Part shown: in pieces, positions 34,078 to 43,327 of the stretch
How the letters are laid out: each line of letters opens with the position of its first letter
Numbering within the stretch: the stretch's first letter is position 1
Origin: Paenibacillus camelliae
GTDB lineage: Bacteria; Bacillota; Bacilli; Paenibacillales; Paenibacillaceae
Assembly: GCF_023715345.1 (NCBI RefSeq)
Contig: NZ_JAMBNY010000006.1
Coordinates: 1 to 64,000, forward strand
Reading direction: 5' to 3'
Length of the DNA: 64,000 nucleotides
Position numbers and translations under genes: made by a program
Notes under the pieces: model-generated
The model's input: only the letters and a program-made list of their open reading frames with translations
Database searches by the model: none
What the model was told of the DNA's origin: nothing

Positions 34078-34100
34078 AACGAAGTGGAGACATGCGATGA

Positions 34101-34133
34101 TTAAAGCCAAAGCGGTTTAACGCTTTGGCTTTT
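34101..34133 (+). terminator. Rho-independent terminator after lysP
   Basis: TTAAAGCCAAAGCG pairs with CGCTTTGGCTTT, 6-nt loop, then T-run. Confidence 0.88.
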
Positions 34134-34204
34134 CTTATACCTCTCAGCTGGATTGCCGAGCAAGTGAATTGGTTACAATGAGTACTACGAAAAGGAGGCA
34201 CGTG

Positions 34205-35188
34205 ATGAAGAAAAAATACTTATCCCGTAAACGAGTAACTTCAAACTTTTATGAAAAAAACCTACTACGAGACATATGGGGAGAAGCATGGGGCGTATCC
34301 GACGCAATTAGTAAAGTTAGAAAGGTAGTCATGCATAGGCCAGGACAAGAAATTATGCAGCTGCATGGTTCAGCGCAGAATATTGAATCGGGACCTGTAT
34401 TGATTGAATCGATTATTGGGACAACACCGCAGAGTGATCAAAAGAATGAAAAGCCTAATCTTGAAGTGCTGCAGGCTCAGTTTGATGGTCTACAAGAAGC
34501 ACTCATAAAGGAAGGTATTGAGATTATTCCTTTGGAGGGAGACTCTGAAGGTTGGCCAGAGAGGCTTTTTACACGGGATTTAGGAATTGTTATCCCTTCT
34601 GGAATCATACTTACCCGGCTAGCGCTTTATATCCGTTATGGGGAGACACCTATGATGGCCCAAACGATAACTCGCCAAGGTATGCCCATTCTTGGCACGA
34701 TACAAGGTAATGGGTATATGGAGGGAGGAAGCTTCACAATGCTGAACTCCACCACTGCCATTGTTGGCTTATCCGAACGTATTAATGCGGAGGGCGTTGA
34801 ACAACTTCGTTATATTCTATCGCTTCAAAATATCGAACTAATTTCAATCGATTTGCCATCAACAATAATCCATCTGGACGAGGCTTTTCTTATGGTGGAC
34901 CACAATAAAGCGCTTGTTCAAACAGCATTACTGCCTTTTAGATTTTTGGAGGAGCTTCATAAACGCGACATACAATTGATTCATGTAGATCCGCAGGACC
35001 CAGAGCTGACGATCAACGCACTAACGGTTGCCCCTGGTCGCGTCGTGATCAGCAGCAGTGGAGTTCGTACGATAAAACTTTTAGAGCAACAAGGTATAAC
35101 GACGATACCCGTACAAGTGGATGAGATATACAAGCTAGGCGGAGGCATCCATTGCGTAACGCTGACTTTGCTCCGAGACTACGAATAG
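34205..35188 (+). CDS. Guanidino-group-modifying enzyme (arginine deiminase/DDAH superfamily)
   Basis: A 327-residue penta-propeller (pentein) enzyme acting on a guanidine compound: deiminase, dimethylargininase or amidinotransferase. Visible catalytic set: R124-D125 in FTRDLG, E173-G-G in MEGGSF, His223 and Asp225 in HLDEAF, and nucleophile Cys317 in GGGIHCVT near the C-terminus. All are intact, so it should be active. The N-terminal about 40 residues are basic and extra. A frame from 34169 exists, but ATG 34205 has AAAGGAGG 6 nt upstream. It follows lysP but beyond a terminator. Substrate (arginine, agmatine, methylarginine, homoarginine) is not determinable here. Confidence 0.85.
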   Translation: MKKKYLSRKRVTSNFYEKNLLRDIWGEAWGVSDAISKVRKVVMHRPGQEIMQLHGSAQNIESGPVLIESIIGTTPQSDQKNEKPNLEVLQAQFDGLQEALIKEGIEIIPLEGDSEGWPERLFTRDLGIVIPSGIILTRLALYIRYGETPMMAQTITRQGMPILGTIQGNGYMEGGSFTMLNSTTAIVGLSERINAEGVEQLRYILSLQNIELISIDLPSTIIHLDEAFLMVDHNKALVQTALLPFRFLEELHKRDIQLIHVDPQDPELTINALTVAPGRVVISSSGVRTIKLLEQQGITTIPVQVDEIYKLGGGIHCVTLTLLRDYE

Positions 35189-35205
35189 TCATTTTCTATG
35201 AATTT

Positions 35206-35233
35206 AAACCCACCATTGCTGGTGGGTTTTTGT
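35206..35233 (+). terminator. Rho-independent terminator
   Basis: AAACCCACCA / TGGTGGGTTT with a tiny loop and T-run, after the pentein enzyme gene. The rest of 35234-35464 holds no gene. Confidence 0.88.
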
Positions 35234-35464
35234 TTTAGTTATTCTGTAGCAAATCATCACTGCCCCAGTGTAACCAAAGTTAGATGCTTATTCTAATGGT
35301 TTTGCCCATATCCGATTTCCGTAGTGGTGGACACTGGGAACAGAGAATGCGACAATACATTTAGTAATAACAAAATATTACAAGAAGAGTAAAAAGTTTG
35401 ATCAAATATTTCGCAATCAAGCCGTTGTGGTTTAGCTCGATTAGAATGAGGAAAAGGGAGAAAA

Positions 35465-38413
35465 ATGAACGATAAAGTAAACGAAATAACAAGATACTTT
35501 AGAAGTGCTGTGGCTGCGCAAGCCAACATGGGCATTGATTTCAAGGCCGACTATTTTTCCATCCTTAGCCCAAATGAAGTAATGCGCGGTAGGATTAATC
35601 AATCAGCGTGCAAGGACATTTTTGCAGAAGCCAATAAACATGCTTTTGACGATGAGAATTTAGCTAAGAAAAAGTCCGCAGTTAATGTAATAATCTGTGC
35701 TAAAACGATAAAAACGATTTTTGAAGCAAACGAGAGAATACAGCATGAGTTGGATGAGTTGACTGGCATATATTATATTCCGGCCGTTCTTAATGAAGAA
35801 GGCTTACTTTTGTTTAGTGAAGGTGAGAACAAACTTCCCTGGTTCCCCAGAGATTATTTGATTCCTATGGTTGATCCAAAACTAGCAATCGGGGATTCAG
35901 ATAATGTTGATCGCTTTATGAGTAATCATATAGATCAAATGAAAAGGATTAAATCGTGGCTCGATTATACTGCCTTTTTTACAAAATTATATGAAGCCGT
36001 TACAGGTTCTCCGTTTGATCAATCTACGATTCGAAATAAGGATGAGTCAGGAGAGTTTTTTGAATTAGAGAATAATATGTTTCTGTTCCTGGACAAAACC
36101 GTTAATTCTACCTTTCATATTATGAATTTGTATAACCATTTGCAGAAAGATGATCAGCCAAAAGCACTTTATGCTAATTTTCTATCTAATCAAATGCCAG
36201 CTGTAATGCCGCTTATAGAGAATGATTTCGTGACCATGCGGACTCATTTGGGTCAGATGAATGGAGAGTATCCGCTGTCTCCATCTCAAAGAGAGTCCGT
36301 CAATCATTTTAATGCTATGGGTGATGGAGAAATCCTTGCGGTTAATGGTCCTCCTGGTACAGGGAAAACGACATTGCTTCAAACGATAGTAGCAGATATG
36401 TATGTTAAAAGAGCAATAAATAAGGAAAAGGCTCCGCTTATTGTGGCTTCTTCAACGAATAATCAAGCGGTAACCAATATCATTGCCTCTTTCGGAAATA
36501 TCAAGAGAGTAGGCATGTCTAATTTGGAAGAGAGATGGATTGAGGGAGTAAACAGCTTTGCTACATATTTTCCTTCTGCTTCGAAGATAAAAGAAGCTCG
36601 GAGCAGAGGATATCAGTACACAAATCAAAAAGGAGAATTTTTTGTCTCTGACATAGAAGATAAAGATAATATTGAAAATTCGAAGATCAAGTTGATCGCC
36701 TCATGTAATGAATATTTTGGTAGCAGGTTTAATAGTATACTTGCTTGTCAGGACAAACTGCATGAGGAGTTGATGTTCATTGAAAGAAGCAAGGACACAC
36801 TGCTTTCAATTGCTGATGAAGCATCTCAATATAATCTGGGTGGTCAAACACTCGATAAGAGCCTTGCGCAATTATTAGTTGAAATCGATCGAGAGCAAGC
36901 ATTAATCACGAAAATTAGCCAAAGAATTAACGATTGGCAAAACTGCTATAAGAAGATACCCTTCTATGTCAAATTACTCAGGTTTATTAAAAAATTCGAA
37001 AGAAAGATACAAACTGAGTTTCGTTTGTGTATGAACGACGAAGAGCAGAGCTTTCTGAATGAATATATGACTTATGATGAAATAATAGAAAAATACAGCC
37101 AGCTACATGCTGAGTCCAACAAAGCAATTACTGAATTTAAACAGAAGAAATCCGCGATTGAGAACCTCAAAAGTCGATATGATAGTGAATTGGAAACGCT
37201 AGAGCAACATAAGATTTATTTACATGGAGAAAAGGATGAAAGGTATCAGATTGAACTGAACTACCTAAACAATTTGCTAGATAAGAAGCATAGATATATC
37301 TCCTTTTGGCTTGCCGTTCATTATTACGAGTGCAGATGGGTTAATGGAGAGGATGAGCTGTCGGAGAAGCAGAAGGGCAAGAACTTTGTAAATGTGTTGG
37401 AAAAGTTTTATAACAGGCTCAGCATGATAACCCCTTGTTTGGTTATGACATTCTATATGCTGCCTAAGCAGTTTCTCGCTTACGGAGATCAAAAAAACTT
37501 TTTTCTCTATAATTATATTGATTTACTCATTGTAGACGAAGCTGGGCAAGTATCACCCGAAATTGCTGCAGGAGCGTTTGCTCTCGCCAAAAAATCTGTC
37601 GTCGTTGGTGATGTCTATCAGATAGAGCCGGTATGGAGTATAAACAAAGCATTGGACAAGGCATTGGCTTATTCTAATAGAGCCATACCATCCTTAGATC
37701 AATTTGAATTGCTGGAGCAGAGTGGATTAAACACCTCCAACTCCAGCGTAATGAAGGCAGCTGCCAAGAGCTGTAAATATACTAAATATGGCGAGAAGGG
37801 TCTCTTTCTTAGCGAGCACCGTCGTTGCTATGATGAGATCATTGAATATTGCAATCAATTGGTGTATAAGGGGAATCTCCGACCAATGAGGGGAATGGGG
37901 AGAGATGATGAAAAGCGTGCTATAAAGCATTGGCCACAAATGGGTTTCAAGCAAATTGATACGCAATATTCCAGTAGAATAGGCAGTAGTAGAATGAATC
38001 GCTTAGAAGCGGAAAAAATTGCTGAGTGGTTGAATAATAATTTCCAACTTATCTCAAATGCCTACCCGGATGACCCACAAGATAATCTAGTTGGAATTAT
38101 CACACCGTTTAAGGCACAGGTGGAATGCATAAAGTCAGAGCTGAGAAAACAGAGGTCAATCAATTATTCAAAGATCAGCGTTGGTACTGTACATACGTTT
38201 CAAGGGGCAGAAAGAAATATTATCATACTCTCGACAGTGTATGGAAATCAAGAAGGATGTTTCTTCATAGATGCTAATAAAAGTCTAATGAATGTTGCAG
38301 TATCCAGAGCAAAGGACCATTTCTTCGTCTTTGGAGATCTCGCTTGTTTGAAAGATACAAAAAGCAGCGCCAGTGGATTGCTTAAAGATATTGTTAGTAA
38401 ATCTCAATTATAG
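35465..38413 (+). CDS. UPF1-like superfamily 1 helicase, orphan
   Basis: A 982-residue P-loop helicase. An unrecognised N-terminal region (1-265) precedes the Q-motif LSPSQRESV (271-279) and Walker A GPPGTGKTT (295-303). Long insertion with coiled-coil segments (about 430-640). Walker B LLIVDEAGQVSPE (about 686-698), motif III VVVGDVYQIEPV, motif IV SEHRRCYDEIIEYCNQL (about 782), motif V GTVHTFQGAERNIIILS (about 906), and motif VI NVAVSRAKDHF (about 942) fit the AAA_11/AAA_12 (UPF1/DNA2-like) group. No nuclease motif was seen. A+T-richer than flanking genes; isolated between terminators. Cellular role unknown; phage defence or RNA/DNA quality control are possibilities only. RBS AGGGAG upstream of ATG. 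Confidence 0.88.
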   Translation: MNDKVNEITRYFRSAVAAQANMGIDFKADYFSILSPNEVMRGRINQSACKDIFAEANKHAFDDENLAKKKSAVNVIICAKTIKTIFEANERIQHELDELTGIYYIPAVLNEEGLLLFSEGENKLPWFPRDYLIPMVDPKLAIGDSDNVDRFMSNHIDQMKRIKSWLDYTAFFTKLYEAVTGSPFDQSTIRNKDESGEFFELENNMFLFLDKTVNSTFHIMNLYNHLQKDDQPKALYANFLSNQMPAVMPLIENDFVTMRTHLGQMNGEYPLSPSQRESVNHFNAMGDGEILAVNGPPGTGKTTLLQTIVADMYVKRAINKEKAPLIVASSTNNQAVTNIIASFGNIKRVGMSNLEERWIEGVNSFATYFPSASKIKEARSRGYQYTNQKGEFFVSDIEDKDNIENSKIKLIASCNEYFGSRFNSILACQDKLHEELMFIERSKDTLLSIADEASQYNLGGQTLDKSLAQLLVEIDREQALITKISQRINDWQNCYKKIPFYVKLLRFIKKFERKIQTEFRLCMNDEEQSFLNEYMTYDEIIEKYSQLHAESNKAITEFKQKKSAIENLKSRYDSELETLEQHKIYLHGEKDERYQIELNYLNNLLDKKHRYISFWLAVHYYECRWVNGEDELSEKQKGKNFVNVLEKFYNRLSMITPCLVMTFYMLPKQFLAYGDQKNFFLYNYIDLLIVDEAGQVSPEIAAGAFALAKKSVVVGDVYQIEPVWSINKALDKALAYSNRAIPSLDQFELLEQSGLNTSNSSVMKAAAKSCKYTKYGEKGLFLSEHRRCYDEIIEYCNQLVYKGNLRPMRGMGRDDEKRAIKHWPQMGFKQIDTQYSSRIGSSRMNRLEAEKIAEWLNNNFQLISNAYPDDPQDNLVGIITPFKAQVECIKSELRKQRSINYSKISVGTVHTFQGAERNIIILSTVYGNQEGCFFIDANKSLMNVAVSRAKDHFFVFGDLACLKDTKSSASGLLKDIVSKSQL

Positions 38414-38479
38414 TGATGTAAATTATTTTTATTTTTTCGGATAATGTTAAGCCAGGATGTGTTGGATAGCAACAATGGT

Positions 38480-38522
38480 TAAGAGCCTATCAACCCGCTA
38501 GTTGGGTTGATAGGCTCTTTTA
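38480..38522. terminator. Terminator, left copy of a near-identical pair
   Basis: TTAAGAGCCTATCAACC…GGTTGATAGGCTCTTTT, 15-16 bp stem. Nearly the same 40-nt sequence recurs at 43215-43258 after the amylase gene. Confidence 0.88.
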
Positions 38523-38862
38523 TTATGTGATGAATCGACCATGTTAGGTATTTAGACAAAAAGCAGGTAGATAATTTTCGCAACTAATATTTTTTTGCAT
38601 AAATAATCGACTATACTCGCAATTACTCTCTACCTTGGGGCGATTTTTACAGTGGTATATTTAGATAGGATATCTTCACTGTATAAAGTGGGTGAGCGAG
38701 CATTGGTCATCACGCGGGTAATCGAATGAGCTAATTTGAATGCGATTACATCCAGTTGATTACGAAGGCGGTGATATACAAAGTTATTAAGGAAAAGTCT
38801 AGTGAGAAAGTGATTGTAAAGCTGGAATAATCATTTTATGAGAAGGAGATTGAGACTATTAT
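38523..38862 (+). promoter_or_regulatory. Upstream region of the SLH amylase with a cre-like site
   Basis: 340 bp, no ORF. TGAATGCGATTACA at 38737-38750 matches the CcpA cre consensus at 12 of 14 positions, consistent with glucose repression of amylase. No clear -35/-10 pair could be fixed. Confidence 0.5.
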
Positions 38863-41800
38863 ATGAAACAAACCATTCTACCAAATCGAAAGCGCTTTCT
38901 AAGTTTATTGCTCGCTTTGGTGCTGTTGAGCTCGGTCTTTATGATGCCGACGGCCCGGGCTGAATCCTTATCGGAAGCCTCAGTAACGGCAGCGTCGTCC
39001 ACTCCAGAAAAAATTCGTGATGGGGTTATACTGCACGCCTTTGACTGGAACTTAAATGTTATAGAGGAGAACCTGCAGGCTATCGCTGACGCTGGGTACA
39101 CTGCGATACAGACTTCTCCGATCATGGGCGTTGGTTCTGGGGCCGAATGGTATGCTGCGTATCAACCTAGAAATATGATCGTTGGAGGCGAAGACAATAG
39201 ATACGGCGACAGGGATGCCTTTGTCAGCCTGACGTCAGCCGCAGAAAAATTAGGTATCAAAATTATAGTAGACGTTGTGCCTAACCATATGGGCAGTAAA
39301 AGCAACGCTCATGACCCTTGGAATGATGACACACACTTCCATAATGTGAGCGGCAGCGTAGGGTATAATGACCGTTTTCTTTTAACTCAGCCTGAGATGA
39401 TCGGTGGGCTGCGAGATCTGGACACACACAGCTCTTTTGTCCAAGAATCCTTTATCTCTTACTTAAAGGACCTGATCGACGCTGGCGCGAGTGGCTTTCG
39501 TTATGATGCCATTAAGCATATTGAGCTAGACGATGACATACCTTCTCCAGCGAGCATAACTGCTGGTGAAAGCAATGATAAGTATCCTGGAGGACAGTTC
39601 AGCAGTGATTATGTGAAAAATGTAACTGGTGCCGCTAAGGCTTATTTTGAGGAGAAGGGCAAGGAAAACTTCCAGTATGGAGAAGTCCTGCAAGGAGGAG
39701 ATCCAAGCAACGACAGAATGGCGGGCTATGCTAAGTACATTGACATGACCGCTTCCATGTACGGGCATCACGTACGTGGCGTCCTAGAGGTAGGAGATGT
39801 CGGCCGTCTCGACAAATGGGCGGATTACTCAGCGGAAGGTCTAACAGCTGACCGCTTAGTACCTTGGGTTGAATCCCACGATACCTACAACAACGAAGGG
39901 GAGTCTATGGGCTTCAGTCCGAAGCAGATCAGACAGGGCTGGGCAATGATTGCTGCTCGCAAGGACGCTTCCCCACTATTCTTTGCCCGTAATATTAATG
40001 AAGATGGGAGCCGAAGCATCAGCGTACGGACTGCAGATCACGTAGCCAATAGCAAGCCGCAGTGGAGTCATCCCGAAGTCGTGGCAATCAATAAGTTCCA
40101 TAATGCTATGGCCGGTCTTGATGAGAATCTGGTAAGCCTCGGTAGCAATGCCGTTATGATCGAGCGTGGTACATTCGAGGACGGTGGTGGTGCGGTTCTT
40201 CTCAACACGAGTACAACCGATCGCGTTCTAGGCAGTATACCTGTGAAATTCTTAAAGGATGGACATTATGTTAACGCATTGGATCAAACCAATGTCTTTA
40301 CCGTATCAAATGGCAGAATCAGTGGAGTAATACCTGGTAATCCCGCAAAAGTTTCTAACACAGACACCAGTACAAACCCAGGCCTTGTAGTTCTAATGGA
40401 CAGAGAGAATGCTAACCCAGCCATTCTGGCTGCCTTTCCGAGCAATGACGATGTAATCGCTGGGAACAAATATACTGGCAATGAGCTGCAGCTCAGAATG
40501 TCGGCCGTCAATGTGACCAATGCTATGTATGCCATTAATAACGGCGATGCTAAGGAATTTGAGAATGACGAGATCATTAGCGCGGAAGCCAACTACAACG
40601 AGCCTATTACCGTCACGCTGATAGGTCAAATCGCTTCAGGAGATTGGATTACTAGGGAATTTACTTATATGTGGTACGAATCTGAAGGCGTAATTGCCCC
40701 TCCAGTTGAAGAGCCAACACACGTCAATGTTTATTTCTCTATCAATGGCAATCAGGATTTCCAAGCATGGAGTGAACATCCTCTCGGAGTTAGGGTTTAC
40801 ACTTTTAATCCAGAGCTGTTTGGTGGATGGCCTGGAGGTACGATGACGAGAATGAAATACAATGGCGAGGACACTCACTGGTACAAGATTAACATGCCAC
40901 GGGCTGCCGTTGGTGGAATCATATTTAATAACGCAAATGGGCAACAAACTGGTCAACCAGCAATCAGTGCTTCTATGCTCAACAATGAGCAATTATACTT
41001 TTATGGCAATGGAGCCTCAGGCTTTGGTATCAACAATGGGGTTGATTGGGATACTGCCTTTACTGCAGGCGACAATATTGGCTTCGAAGCTAGTGGTATA
41101 TTCCCACCTGGACGCAACGGCGTCATTTTCAACACATCGGGTGGTAGCCTAATTGACAATCAATATGTTCGCGATGGAGAACAAGCAACTCGACCGGCAA
41201 CTAACCCGACTCGAAGCGGTTATCTCTTTGATGGCAAATGGTATACGGATTCGAATTTTGAAAATGAGTATAATTTCGATACTCCTGTAATCAACAATCT
41301 CGGCGGTGACACTATTTATGTGCTGACTCTCTATGCCGGGTGGATCGAGTTAGAGGCTGACAAATTCCTAGTCGAGTTTGATCCTAAGGGCGGCAGTCCA
41401 GTCATGTCGATCGCCAATGTGGTGGATGGAGGTAGCATCACCGAACCAGAACAGCCAGTTAGAAATGGCTATGCTTTCGCTGGATGGTATAAAGATTCTA
41501 ACTACGAGCATGAGTGGAACTTTGAATCTGACACCGTAACGGCACCGACGAAGCTTTTCGCTAAGTGGGAAATCGTAACTTACGGCATCAACTATATAGA
41601 CAATGGAGCACCTGCAGACATGCCAGACAGCGCGCCAGACAACTATAACGTTGAAACAGCGACGTTTAGCCTGAGCGCACCGAGCCCTAAGGAAGGCTAT
41701 ATTTTTAACGGATGGTACATCGATTCGAAATTCATACCGAGCTCAAGTCTCAACAGTATTGCTGTTAACTCTGTTGGCGATCTAACTCTTTATGCCCTTT

Positions 41801-43197
41801 TTACACCGAATACTTACAATATTACACTTGATTCCCAAGATGGGTCAGGCGGAACAGAATTCATATCGGTTAACTATGGCGGCAAATTACCACTTGGCAT
41901 TAGCCGTCCTGAAAAGCCAGGCTATTCCTTCCAAGGCTATTACGCAGACACGAACGGAGAGGGACAACAGTATTACAACAGTAATGGAGTTAGAGAATTT
42001 ATGGGCGAGTGGTCAATTGCCTCAGGGGGCACCTTCTATGCACATTGGATACCAGTAAGCAATCCGGGGCCAACTAATCCTCCGAGCAATCCAGGACCAT
42101 CAATACCGTCAACACCATCGACACCAGCTCAGCCTGATGTTGTTAAGGATGGAGACAAAGCGATTGTGGAGCTGGGCAGCGGTGTCTCATCGAAGTCGAT
42201 TGCTGTACAGGATATCGGTGGACTATCTCTGCAGGTGAAAGCCGCAAATGCAGTTGTAACGGTACAAGCGGATGCACTAAAGCAATGGCTGACTGCAGCG
42301 GGTAATCCGCCTGGAGCGAGCATTGAAGTCACTGTTGCACCAGTAACTGCTGCTGATATTGCGAATGCTCCAGCTAAAGGTGGTCAAGCGCGTGTGGAAG
42401 TTGCAGGCGTAATCTATGACATTACGCTTAAGCTGAAGCACAATGATCAAGTCATCGACATCAATAATGCTGACGGTGGTGTTGAAATCACTTTGCCTTA
42501 TAACGAAAAGGCTGATGAAGACCTGTTAGGCATTTATTATTACAATGAAGATAGCAAAGAGTGGGAGTACGTAGGAGGTAGCGTAGATACCACTAACCAT
42601 ACCGTGACGGTTACGCTTGAGCATCTGAGCAACTATGCAGTGCTGGAGTATTCGAAGTCATTCACAGATGTTCCTTCGAACCATTGGGCTGCTCGGACGC
42701 TGGAGGTGCTAGCAGCGAAGCATATCATTAACGGCACAAGCGATACACACTTCACACCTAATGGGCCTACCACTCGAGCGGAGTTTACCTCCTTGCTAGT
42801 GCGTGCATTAGGCTTGACGAATGCTGCGAGCTCTGTTCCGTTTGAAGATGTGCAAGCGGGCCAATGGTATGCGGACGAAGTAGCCATCGCTTATGAAGCG
42901 GGGCTTATTACGGGAGTATCAGAAACTACATTCGATCCAAACGCGAAAATCACCCGTGAACAAATGGCGGTGCTGCTCGTTCGCGCTTATGAATACAAGA
43001 ACAGCTTGATTACAGAGACTGTTTCAGCCGATTTCAAGGATGGCTCAAGCATCTCTTCATGGGCAGTAGAAGAAGTGAATAAAGCTATCGCAGCAGGACT
43101 TCTGCAAGGTAAAGGAAACGGAATCTTCGATCCTGCTTCCGACGCTAACCGCGCCGAAACGGCGCAAGCCATCTTGAACTTGTTCAATAAGCTATAA
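38863..43197 (+). CDS. SLH-anchored multidomain alpha-amylase (GH13_28-like + CBM26 + InlB repeats + 3 SLH)
   Basis: Cell-surface starch hydrolase, 1444 residues. Signal peptide 1-33 (cleavage after ARA). GH13 catalytic domain about 50-470 with region I DVVPNH (137-142), nucleophile Asp215 in GFRYDAIKH, acid/base Glu274 in GEVLQGG, and Asp340 in WVESHDTY, closest in style to Bacillus AmyE. A CBM26-type starch-binding module spans about 618-722 (NVYFSINGNQDFQAW, GGWPGG). Four InlB B-type/Flg_new repeats occupy about 747-1062 (PxRxGYxFxGWYxDSN). A Pro/Ser linker, a further beta domain (about 1090-1265) and three SLH modules (1267-1444) follow. AAGGAG is 14 nt before ATG, a long spacing. Flanked by duplicate terminators. 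Confidence 0.95.
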   Translation: MKQTILPNRKRFLSLLLALVLLSSVFMMPTARAESLSEASVTAASSTPEKIRDGVILHAFDWNLNVIEENLQAIADAGYTAIQTSPIMGVGSGAEWYAAYQPRNMIVGGEDNRYGDRDAFVSLTSAAEKLGIKIIVDVVPNHMGSKSNAHDPWNDDTHFHNVSGSVGYNDRFLLTQPEMIGGLRDLDTHSSFVQESFISYLKDLIDAGASGFRYDAIKHIELDDDIPSPASITAGESNDKYPGGQFSSDYVKNVTGAAKAYFEEKGKENFQYGEVLQGGDPSNDRMAGYAKYIDMTASMYGHHVRGVLEVGDVGRLDKWADYSAEGLTADRLVPWVESHDTYNNEGESMGFSPKQIRQGWAMIAARKDASPLFFARNINEDGSRSISVRTADHVANSKPQWSHPEVVAINKFHNAMAGLDENLVSLGSNAVMIERGTFEDGGGAVLLNTSTTDRVLGSIPVKFLKDGHYVNALDQTNVFTVSNGRISGVIPGNPAKVSNTDTSTNPGLVVLMDRENANPAILAAFPSNDDVIAGNKYTGNELQLRMSAVNVTNAMYAINNGDAKEFENDEIISAEANYNEPITVTLIGQIASGDWITREFTYMWYESEGVIAPPVEEPTHVNVYFSINGNQDFQAWSEHPLGVRVYTFNPELFGGWPGGTMTRMKYNGEDTHWYKINMPRAAVGGIIFNNANGQQTGQPAISASMLNNEQLYFYGNGASGFGINNGVDWDTAFTAGDNIGFEASGIFPPGRNGVIFNTSGGSLIDNQYVRDGEQATRPATNPTRSGYLFDGKWYTDSNFENEYNFDTPVINNLGGDTIYVLTLYAGWIELEADKFLVEFDPKGGSPVMSIANVVDGGSITEPEQPVRNGYAFAGWYKDSNYEHEWNFESDTVTAPTKLFAKWEIVTYGINYIDNGAPADMPDSAPDNYNVETATFSLSAPSPKEGYIFNGWYIDSKFIPSSSLNSIAVNSVGDLTLYALFTPNTYNITLDSQDGSGGTEFISVNYGGKLPLGISRPEKPGYSFQGYYADTNGEGQQYYNSNGVREFMGEWSIASGGTFYAHWIPVSNPGPTNPPSNPGPSIPSTPSTPAQPDVVKDGDKAIVELGSGVSSKSIAVQDIGGLSLQVKAANAVVTVQADALKQWLTAAGNPPGASIEVTVAPVTAADIANAPAKGGQARVEVAGVIYDITLKLKHNDQVIDINNADGGVEITLPYNEKADEDLLGIYYYNEDSKEWEYVGGSVDTTNHTVTVTLEHLSNYAVLEYSKSFTDVPSNHWAARTLEVLAAKHIINGTSDTHFTPNGPTTRAEFTSLLVRALGLTNAASSVPFEDVQAGQWYADEVAIAYEAGLITGVSETTFDPNAKITREQMAVLLVRAYEYKNSLITETVSADFKDGSSISSWAVEEVNKAIAAGLLQGKGNGIFDPASDANRAETAQAILNLFNKL

Positions 43198-43214
43198 GGT
43201 AGAATAGAATGTAG

Positions 43215-43258
43215 TTAAGAGCCTATCAACCGGCTAGTTGGGTTGATGGGCTCTTTTT
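43215..43258. terminator. Terminator, right copy of a near-identical pair
   Basis: TTAAGAGCCTATCAACC…GGTTGATGGGCTCTTTTTT. It differs from 38480-38522 at two positions (a C/G in the loop-proximal stem and an A/G in the 3' arm). Confidence 0.88.
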
Positions 43259-43327
43259 TATATAGAACGCCCTTCAAACACTATCCTCCTTTGACACAGT
43301 TATTTGTGTTGGGTTATAGCAGCTTTA

